NCBI GenBank assembly: GCA_047967505.1
Contig: CM106539.1
Source of the DNA: Dipteris shenzhenensis
Lineage: Eukaryota; Polypodiophyta; Polypodiopsida; Gleicheniales
Direction: 5' to 3' (one strand)
Length of the DNA stretch: 64,000 bases
The position numbers and the translations under genes are program-made. Each line of letters begins with the position of its first letter. Position 1 is the stretch's first letter. The notes beneath the pieces are model-generated. The model ran no database searches. It saw only the letters and a program-made list of their open reading frames with translations, and was not told the DNA's origin. Below are positions 55,927-64,000 of the stretch, piece after piece.

Positions 55927-56295
55927 CTTAAGGTTTCTCTTTCCTTTCTTAAGGAGAGGGGGTCTTCTATACTTAGGGGTAGAGGTCTAGTCATTTAGAG
56001 GATAGTTAAAGTGTGAGACTTATTAACTGCGTGTTTCAAGCCCATCTTTGGTGGGTATGACGCACACCGTCGGGAGCTATAGTCTTAATAATAGAGCCCA
56101 AAAAGCTTGCTTATGGCTTAACCATTATTGAGCTAGTAGAAAGCTTGGTAGGAGATATCCCTTGGACACTGGTACTGTTAAGCTCACCTACTATCTTTTG
56201 TGACTAGCCAAGCTCTACTTCTAGGTGTAGATACCCTTTTAAGCTAGATATAAAAGAAGTGTATTTGGAGTTTTTGAAGAAGGAACTTAACTAGC

Positions 56296-57195
56296 ATGGC
56301 TAAAAATAACCAAGAGAGTAGGATAAGTATAGACAACATAGATTTAACTCAAGATGATGCATCTAATGATGGGTGTTGGCTTGTTAATTATTTAGTTACT
56401 CGTCTTCAATAAGCCATGAGCAACCCAGCCTTACAAAGTGAGGTGCATCATCAAATGCAAGTGCATGGACTTCTTCCAAGTGACATGGAAGAAAAGATTC
56501 CTTTGAGGGCTCTTGAAGAGCACTCAAAAAGAGGAAATATTTCTTTAAAGGAGGAAGATGCGCTCATTGATAATGGGCAAGGTGCTCCATCAAAGGAGAG
56601 GGATGAGGAAGATGCTCCTCATACCTCTGATAGTGAGTAGGCTCCAAGGAGAAGAAGGGCAAGGCATAGCCCTAGCCCTTCTAAAAGGAGGAGGTCACCA
56701 AGCCCTCCTCCTAGATCACATTCCAAGAGGGAAAAGCTTGGGCATAAAGGAAGGAAGAGGAGGAGACATTACTCATCATCCTCTCCTTCATATTGATCAT
56801 CCTCTTCATCCTCTCAACACCTTTTCCAAAGCTATGAAGGATCTCCTTCAAGGAGGTCAAAAGGAAGGGGTAAGAGACGCAGCCACGCTGCATGGAAACG
56901 GTACCGCAAGCTTAGAAAGTTCAAAGAGGGAGGTAAGAATATTACTTTCCTAACCTATGATAGAACTTTCGGGGCCACCGACAAGGTGTTGGCCTTCATC
57001 TTAGCAATTTGATGCGGCTTTTGGAGATGAGTATTTTTCAGAATCGTCCAAGCTACGACATGCTGCCATGCATTTCCAAAAGTCTGCACGACAATGGTGG
57101 GCAAGCCTACGCACCCAAGGGGAAGCTCCAAAGATGTGGAAGAGTATGAGGATTGCCATCATGCAACAATTTCTATCAAGTAATGCCGAGGACAA
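56296..57195 (+). pseudogene. gag: A2 gag
   Basis: MAKNNQESRISIDNIDLTQDDASN and CWLVNYLVTRLQ, then a TAG near 56410, then the frame continues (MSNPALQSEVHHQMQVHGLL) with another TAG at 56638. The Ser/Arg-rich block follows (RRRRARHSPSPSKRRRSPSP, SKREKLGHKGRKRRR). The Gag core FLTYDRTFGATDKVLAFI (about 56945) is followed by a frameshift, then the SARQWW and APKMW text of this Gag near 57090-57140. No zinc knuckle is left: gag is joined to integrase at about 57195. Confidence 0.8.
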
Positions 57196-58260
57196 GGTGT
57201 ATATGGATGATAGTTTATCGGTTCAGTAAACAAGCTCATTTCATACCGGTCAAAAAGTCTATCAAAGCTCACCATATGGCTACCCTCTTCATCTCTCAAA
57301 TTTTTAAGTATCATGGCTTACCAGAGTCTATAGTATCTGAAAGAGACCCAAGAATGACAAGCAACTTTTGGAAAGGTCTCTTTAAAAATTTGGGTACTAA
57401 ACTCAATTTCTCTTCGGCCTATCACCCTCAAAAAGATGGCCAAAGTGAAATCGCGAATTCCACCATTCTTGATCTACTCAAAGCCTATGTGATGGAATTA
57501 GATCAAGGATATTAATGGGAAAGATACTTGCCTTTGCTTGAATATACATATAATAATACCATTCATTCAACAACCGGCAAGGCACCCTTCACCATTATTG
57601 AAGGAAGGCCCAAACCCCCATTGATAGTAAAACAATTTGGGCATGTATTTGCTGTCGATGAGTATAGCCGAGATCTTAAAGAATCTTTTGCTAAGATTAA
57701 AGAGGCTATAGCTTTAACGTAGCAAAAGCAAAAGGCTGCTACAAATAAGCATAGAAGAGCCTTAACCTTCAAAGAGGAAAAATGGGTTTTACTCAAATTC
57801 CCTAAAGCTCGTTTAAGTTTCACAACGGGAAAAAGGAAACAAGGTCGTCCTTTGGGCCATCAAAAGTACTATGCCAAATTGGCTAAAAGGTATTATGGCC
57901 CATTCCAAGTTCAAAAAAGAATCAATGAGACAGCTTATAAGTTAAGGTTACAAAAAAGTTGGCTAATACATAATGCTTTTCATGTAAACCTTCTTAAACC
58001 TTTTAAGGGTGAACCACCCAAGGAGCCAATCATTGAAGACCCTTTGGGACTTTGAAGGCCAAGAAGAAATTCTACAGCCTGAGAGCATTACCTGAGAGCA
58101 TCTTAAAGCATGAGGACAAAGTTCTTAGAAGTGGTAAGATAATCCGATGATATCTTATCAAATTTAAGAATTATCCTTTTGAAGATGCTAGATAGATGCA
58201 AGACATCCAGCTTAAAGATTGTCCAAACCTTGTAAAATCTTACAATGACTCGTGTCCAAA
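57196..58260 (+). pseudogene. pol: A2 integrase C-terminal two thirds and chromodomain-like tail
   Basis: Enters at IWMIVYRFSKQAHFIPVKKS, which is inside the integrase core, so the H-H-C-C domain and the first catalytic Asp are gone. The second Asp is replaced (SERDPRMTS). GQSEIANSTIL keeps the Glu. Later: KRYYGPFQV (GPF motif), LIHNAFHVNLLKPF and a chromodomain-like end broken by stops (about 58090-58260). At least three stops. Confidence 0.85.
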
Positions 58261-58592
58261 GGTAGGATCAGGTTTGTAAAAATGTTTAATAAAGTTAGAA
58301 ATTTTGTCTAGAATTGATTTTGTAAATTTCTTTTTGTTTTAAAAGTAATACATGCATATATATAATATGCTTGTGACAGCTAAGTCTTCCAAGCACCAAA
58401 TACATTTAGCCATCCTATTTGGAAAAACAAGGGCTAAGTGACATGCACCAAATGGGTTAGTCAACCATTGTGGAAGATGTCAAAGGGTAAAAAGGGAGTC
58501 TCTACCCAAATGAAAAAATGAAAAAGGACTAAGTATGACTTACCCTTATAAGCCATAGTCGAGGACGACTATGATTTTAAAGAGAGAGGTAA
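58261..58592 (+). other. A2 3' untranslated segment ending in the PPT
   Basis: Noncoding and AT-rich. It ends AAAGAGAGAGGTAA directly before TGTCATG, the polypurine tract. The sequence left of it is mirrored on the reverse strand at 7034-7440. Confidence 0.7.
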
Positions 58593-60379
58593 TGTCATGA
58601 AAATTAATTTCATACTTTCCTAAAGTATTTTCCATCATAAATTGGCCATTTATGAGAAGTGGAAAATATAGGATCCAAGAGAAATTAATTTAGCACTCAT
58701 ATATCCAGCCAACAGGCAAGAAGGAAGACTGTTATGAGAAGGAATGAAGACCCAAAAGAGCTGCATTAATCATAACAAGGGTCCCCATAAGTAGGGCCAA
58801 AGGTTATAAGTAATAAAGCTTGGTTTTAACATTCATAGTCTCAGTCCTTTAGGTAAGGGGACCCAAGGGAGAAAAGACTATGAGCTAGGTTAAAACCCTA
58901 GGGTAAAGACTTCATTCAGCCCCCAAAGGATAAGGAAAAGACCTTTAAAAGAATCCAAAAAAGCCATTTTCTGAGTGGTTAGGAGTCCCACGTGCCATGG
59001 GCAAACAATGGGCTTGCTCATGCGGGCAGGTAGGAACCCTAACAACTTAGGTCAAAAATTCGGCCAAAAATAGTAGGCTTTAATTTTTATATATTTTATG
59101 CATTTAAAAGTCTGGGAACCAATGGCGGGGTCAAGGCTAATTTATTTATTTATTTTGATCTTGAAAAAGGGCTAAACAGATGCCTAGGGTTAACAGGGTG
59201 CACTTATATTAATATTAATTTATAAGTTAAAGGGTATATGCAAAGGTATGTGTAAATGGGTATGCATGTGTGCATACCTCATGACATCATGCCTGCATGC
59301 TGAAAAATGTGTTTGCATATGTGGTATTTGCAGGGATTTTCATGCATCAATTTAATATGCATTTTATATGTGGCATCTAGTAGCCCACCTTTGCATAATT
59401 TAATTATTGGCCAGCCACCTTTCTGGACTAATAAGGGAAAGATAGCCCACCATTTATAAGATAAGGGGGTGGACTCACATGGTCAAGCCCACCATTGCAG
59501 GACTACTAAGCATTAATCTATTAGCCAGCCACTTTCTTAGGCCAATGAGAAAAGGGTAGCCTACCAATTTTAAAGACTAGCCCACCATCTCAGAGCCATT
59601 TATTGGCTAGCCACCATTATGCACCAATAGTCTTTAGATAGCACACAATTAAGAGGAGGGGTACATGGGTTGTTGCATGCTGATTGGATGAGCCACCTTT
59701 TTGGACCAATCAGAAGGCCTGAAAATCACGAGTTTTTGCATGTGTGTGTGGTGAGTGGAGCTCAAGCTATAAAAGGACCTCTTCAATTCACTACACACTC
59801 TAGTATTCATGTGTATGAACAAGCCTACTCTTGGACAAGGAATGCAAATCCTATGCAAGGCATTTTGCTTTATGCTATGCTCTTCTCTATTATGTATTAT
59901 GCTCTTGTCTTGTAGAAGGTACTCTCTCTTGCCCACTCATCTCCCTCGCTCCCTGCTAGCTCTCTCCACCTTTGAAGGTGCTTGAGGGCTTGGGACAGAG
60001 GGCAACTTGGTCATGCTACATGCTTGCATGGTGTATGGTATTGCTATTGCCATACTACCAAAGAAGGATTGAAAGGATCCAAACGTTGTATTATTTAAAA
60101 GACTCATAAGAGTTGAAATAATGCAATTTCCTTTGGAGGGGGGGACCCCCGGCTCCATGTGAATTTCGGTCCTCTATGCTTGTCCACTTGAATTTTACTT
60201 TTCTGTCTCTTGTGTTGTTATTTTCTTTATGCCATGTCAAGTTAATTAAGTTCTTTGTTTACTCCAACCAAGCACTTACTATCTAGCTTATATAATAGTG
60301 TTTAAAATGACTAAGCAAATGATGTTACAAAGGATGTGCAATCTTCAAGTTAATTTGTATTAGCTTAGCTCTTGTAACA
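58593..60379 (+). repeat. A2 3' LTR, complete (1787 bp)
   Basis: Starts TGTCATGAAAATTAATTTC and ends CTTGTAACA, with TATA at 59768-59776 and ATTGG/CCAAT modules from 59406. It is followed directly by W sequence (CCAGATCTAC). Confidence 0.9.
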
Positions 60380-60811
60380 CCAGATCTACAAAGCAAAGAC
60401 AAAATGTTCATCAAAGAAAGCCCACAATAATGAAAATTTGGGTGGCAAAGAACATCATTCAGGCTCAATAAAGACAAAGTAAGATTTGGATCCCAAAAAG
60501 AGGACAGATGCTGAGAAATAAAGTTCCAAGCTTTTGCAGTCAACACCAGCAAAACGACAAAGCAAGCGGCTACCATGTAGAGTTGGGTTCCCAAGAAGAT
60601 TGTCAATGCTCAAGTGGGGAAGATGCAATTGTGGATTCCTAAATGTCAACATAATCCATTCACTTGCTTGAAAAACCCAAATCCAACAAAATCACTTAAT
60701 CAAAAGCTTCCCATAAAAAAGAAACATGTCATTCAAGTTTGGAAACCCAAGTCAGCGAACCAAAGTGCCTTCAAAAATTAAACGTACATGGATAACCAAA
60801 TAGATGACCCC
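60380..60811 (+). pseudogene. W2 element, left part, with W-P-K motifs
   Basis: Aligns with 12030-12850 of W1 (shared AGCCCACA..ATGAAAAT, TGTGGATTCC, CATTCACTTGCT-like). Motifs across frames: KIWVAKN (about 60430), QLWIPKC (about 60625), VWKPKS (about 60740) and TWITK (about 60785). It is interrupted by the solo LTR. Confidence 0.5.
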
Positions 60812-63234
60812 TGTTACAACTACTAAGCTAGTACAAATTAACTTGAGAGTTGCACATAGTTTGTAACAACATTTGCTTAGTCATTTTCATCATTATTATA
60901 CTAGCTAGATAGTAAGTGCTTGGTTGGAGTAAACAAAGAACATAACTAACTTAACATGGCATAAAGAAATAACAAGACAAGAGCGAAAAAGTAAAATGCA
61001 AGTGAACACGCATAGAGGGCCGGAATATCACATGGAGCCGGTCGCCCCTCCAAAGGAAATTGCATTATTCAAACTCTTACAAGTCTTTTGAATAATACAA
61101 TGCTTGGTTCCTTTAAATCCTACTTTGGTAGTATGGCAATAGCACTACTATACACCATGCAAGCATCCAAGATGTCCAAGTTTCCCTCTGTCTCAAGGCC
61201 TCAAGCACCTTTTAAGGTGGAGAGAGCTGGCAGGGAGCGAGGGAGATGAGTGGGTAGTAGAAAGTACCTTCTACGAGACAAGAGTATTGCCTAGATACAA
61301 CTAACTTAAGCTTGCATAATACATAATAGAGAAGAGCTTTGCTTTGAGCATAATGCCTTGCATAGGATTTGCATTCCTTGTGCAAGAGTAGGCTTGTTCA
61401 TACACATGAACACTAGAGTGTGAAGTGAAGAGGAGTGGTCTTTTAATAGCCTGAGCTCCACTCACAACACACACGTGCAAAACTCGTGATTTTTCAGGAG
61501 CTGTGATTGGTCAGAAAGGTGGCTCAACCAATCAGCATACAGCATGACATTGTGCTCCTCTTTTAATGGTGTGCTATCCCAAGGCTATTGGTGCACAAAG
61601 GTGGCTAGCCAATAGATAGCTCTGGGATAGTGGGCTAGCCTTTAATTTTGGTGGGCTAGTCTTTTAAATTGGTGGGCTAGTCTTTTCTCATTGGCCCAAG
61701 AAAGTGGCTGGCAAATAGATAAATGCTTAGTAGACTTACAATGGTGGGCTTGACCATGTGAGTCTATCTCCTTATCCTTTAAATGGTGTGCTACCCTTCC
61801 TTTATTGGTCCAGAAAAGTGGCTGACCAATAAATAATTATGCAATGGTGGGCTGCTAAATGCCACATGTGTAATGCATATAATATTAATGCAAGAAATTT
61901 CTTGCAAATGCCACTTATGCAAACACGTTTTTCAGCATGCAAGCATGATGTCATGGGGTATGCACATGTGCATACCCATTTACACATACCTTTGCACATA
62001 CCCTTTACCTTATAATTTAATATTAATGTATGTGCACTGTGTTAACCCTAGGCACCTGTTTAGCCCATTTTCAAGGTCAAAATAAATAAATTAATTAACC
62101 TTGACCCCGCCATTGGTTCCCAGACTTTTAAATACATAAAATATATGAAAATTAAAACCTGCTATTTTTTGCCGAATTTTCGACCTAAGTTGTTAGGGTT
62201 CCTACATGCCCGCATGAGCAAGCCCAAGAAAGTGGCTAGCCAATAGATAAATGCTTCGTAGACTTACAATGGTGGGCTTGACCATGTGAGTCTACCTCCT
62301 TGTCCTTTAAATGGTGTGCTACCCTTCCTTTATTGGTCCAGAAAAGTGGCTGACCAATAAATAATTATGCAATGGTGGGTTGCTAAATGCCACGTGTAAT
62401 ACATATAATATTAATGCAAGAAATTTCTTGCAAATGCCACATATGCAAACACGTTTTTCAGTATGCAAGCATGATGTCATGGGGTATGCACATGTGCATA
62501 CCCATTTACACAAACACGTTTTTCAGTATGCAAGCATGATGTCATGGGGTATGCACATGTGCATACCCATTTACACATACCTTTGCACATACCCTTTACC
62601 TTATAATTTAATATTAATGTATGTGCACCGTGTTAACCCTAGGCATCTGTTTAGCCCATTTTCAAGGTCAAAATAAATAAATTAATTAACCTTGACCCCG
62701 CCATTGGTTCCCAAACTTTTAAATGCATAAAATATATGAAAATTAAAACCTTCTATTTTTGGCCGAATTTTTGACCTAAGTTGTTAGGGTTCCTACCTAC
62801 CCGCATGAGCAAGCCCAATGTTTGCCCATGGCACGTGGGACTCCTAACCACTCAGACTCTAGCCTTTTTGGATTATTTTAAAGGTCTTTCATTTATCCTT
62901 TGGGGGCTGAATGAAGCCTTTACCCTAAGGTTTTAACCTATCTCATAGCGTTTTCTCCTTTGGGTCCCCTTACCTAAAGGACCGAGACTATGAATGTTAA
63001 AACCTAGCTTTACTACTTATAACCTTTGTCCCAATTATAGGGCACCCTTGTCATCAGTAGTATAGCTCGTTTGGGTCTTCATTCCTTCTCATAACAGTCT
63101 CCCTTCTTGTCCTGATGGTTGGAGATATGAGTGCTAAATTAATCTCTCTTGTCTCCTATATTTTCCACTTCTCATAAATGGCCAATTTATGATGAAAAAT
63201 ACTTTAGGAAGATATGAAATTAATTTTTATGACA
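60812..63234 (-). mobile_element. Family A solo LTR with ACCCC target duplication
   Basis: Reverse orientation: the plus strand begins TGTTACAACTACTAAGC and ends TTTTTATGACA. Identical ACCCC flanks it at 60807-60811 and 63235-63239, and W sequence resumes on the right. No PBS, PPT or internal region is present, as expected after recombination between two LTRs. At 2423 bp it is about 620 bp longer than the 8343 copy because of internal tandem duplications. Confidence 0.9.
61695..62820. repeat. 528-bp tandem duplication with a nested 66-bp duplication
   Basis: Copy 1 starts at 61695 and copy 2 at 62223, both with CCCAAGAAAGTGGCT, joined through AGCCCAAG/GGCCCAAG similarity. Inside copy 2 a unit with CAAACACGTTTTTCAGTATG occurs at about 62446 and again at about 62512, 66 bp apart. 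Confidence 0.9.
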
Positions 63235-63644
63235 ACCCCACAGCTCCATCTCAACTACAAACAAGGTTGTAAGAAAATAGGTTTGGATCTAGAAAGCTCA
63301 ATCGGAAACCAAACTTGTACTCTTCACCCCAACTTCACAACAAAGTTTACCTCCAACTTCTCCAACCATGAATGCCAACAAGAAGGAGACCAACGATGCC
63401 AACGAATTAAATCTAGAAAAGGAGTATTCCATCTTCCTTGCACAAATAGCCTCAACAACGAATAGCCCTTGAGCACATTTACTCAAGACCCCCATCATGC
63501 ACAGCATGTTGTTTTTAATGCATATTCTATAAAATCATGCTATAGGGCCACATTAAAAGGCCATGCATAGACACTTTATTTTCAAATCCCATGCACATGC
63601 ACAATCATCTGGTCATGCATGACAAAGGCTAGGTGCGGGGGAGG
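63235..63644 (+). other. W2 element, right part up to the PPT
   Basis: Aligns with 12900-13248 of W1 (AACTTGT..TTC.CCCAACTT, CTCCAACCA, AGCCCTT.AGCAC, GACCCCCAT, ATCATGCTATAG). PPT-like AGGTGCGGGGGAGG at 63631-63644. No gene. Confidence 0.6.
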
Positions 63645-64000
63645 CATTCTAAATGCAGACCCAAATGATAAATCTATTAAGGGCATTGTTTTTTGTCTTA
63701 ATTTTTCCTGTGCTTTTATTTCTATTATAATGCCCATATAATATCTGCAATGGATCGAGGACTATGCTATATTTGATCCCCATAGGTGTGTGTAAATAAT
63801 CAATAAGTGGGAAGTGACCTTAGGACTGTCATGGCACTTTTTCCTTCCTTAAGAAATTTTTCCCCTGACTATGTATATAAATAAATTTGTCACAAACCTT
63901 TTCTTTTTCCTTTCTTTTGTTTTGTAATAAAAACCTCAGTCTATGAGCACCTCTGTGCGACAAACTGAAGAATGGTACATAGCTTGTGTGCTATACATGA
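63645..64000 (+). repeat. W2 LTR, uninterrupted, cut by window end
   Basis: The empty-site equivalent of the W1 LTR: TTTTGTAATAAAAACCTCAG runs across the point where copia-2 is inserted in W1. A TATATAAAT box is at about 63867. Confidence 0.65.

Larger units (their letters stand above)
54212..60379 (+). mobile_element. Family A element with gag-to-integrase deletion (A2)
   Basis: Two family A LTRs in direct orientation flank a PBS, leader, gag, truncated integrase, PPT and nothing else. The 5' LTR lacks its first ~115 bp, so no target duplication can be checked. In about 200 bp compared by eye the LTRs show 3 differences. It is 6.2 kb long and lacks protease, RT and RNase H entirely; it could only have moved, if at all, with proteins from another element. 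Confidence 0.85.

Noticed and set aside
1-64000. Host protein-coding genes or a new multi-gene system
   Set aside because: Every recognised domain (Gag, zinc knuckle, retropepsin, RT, RNase H, integrase, chromodomain-like tail) belongs to LTR retrotransposons. I saw no intron-exon structure or non-transposon domain in the unassigned gaps.

Overview
This window is plant nuclear DNA made almost entirely of LTR retrotransposons nested in, fused to and duplicated within one another. I find no convincing host gene, tRNA, rRNA or CRISPR array. The plant assignment rests on Ty1/copia and Ty3/gypsy polyproteins of plant type, primer sites matching initiator-Met tRNA (TGGTATCAGAGC) and 5-bp target duplications. 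The AT-rich sequence, many old and heavily mutated elements, long gypsy LTRs (about 1.7-1.8 kb) and lack of genes over 64 kb suggest a large-genome seed plant. A gymnosperm is possible, but this sequence alone does not settle it.

Layout, left to right. 1-2190: start of a minus-strand gypsy of 'family A' (gag start, leader, PBS, LTR) with large microsatellites in the LTR. 2191-5235: unassigned DNA with a minisatellite and a 0.65-kb segment present twice. 5230-6505: plus-strand gypsy protease/RT fragment. 6545-8342: 3' end of a minus-strand family A element. 8343-10975: family A LTR, PBS and gag, plus strand. 10976-13532 and 16949-17040: element 'W', a pol-less, copia-like repeat with W-[IVA]-P-K peptide motifs. 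A deleted copia element with perfect ATAAA target duplications (13533-16948) sits in W's LTR. 17050-20600: minus-strand family A gag with two zinc knuckles, plus its LTR. 20600-22085: unassigned. 22086-24432: another minus-strand gag and LTR, ending in an inverted LTR chimera. 24715-28140: degraded plus-strand family A element. 29590-45498: a different gypsy ('T') whose leader and gag are tandemly duplicated, interrupted by an almost intact copia element (37424-42900). 45499-53564: gypsy 'B', the best preserved gypsy, with gag, protease, RT, RNase H, integrase and a chromodomain-like tail. 53565-54211: W-like fragment. 54212-60379: family A element whose gag is fused directly to integrase by an internal deletion. 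60380-64000: a second W copy, split by a family A solo LTR with ACCCC target duplications (60812-63234).

The youngest event I can date relatively is copia-1: its two 298-bp LTRs differ at one base, its AAAAG target duplication is perfect, and its polyprotein is open except for one amber codon in RNase H. Every other coding region carries several stops or frameshifts. The elements share retrotransposon logic (Gag packaging, protease, integrase, RT/RNase H). Only copia-1 is close to encoding a full set. Several others are deletion derivatives that could at most have moved by using proteins supplied in trans.
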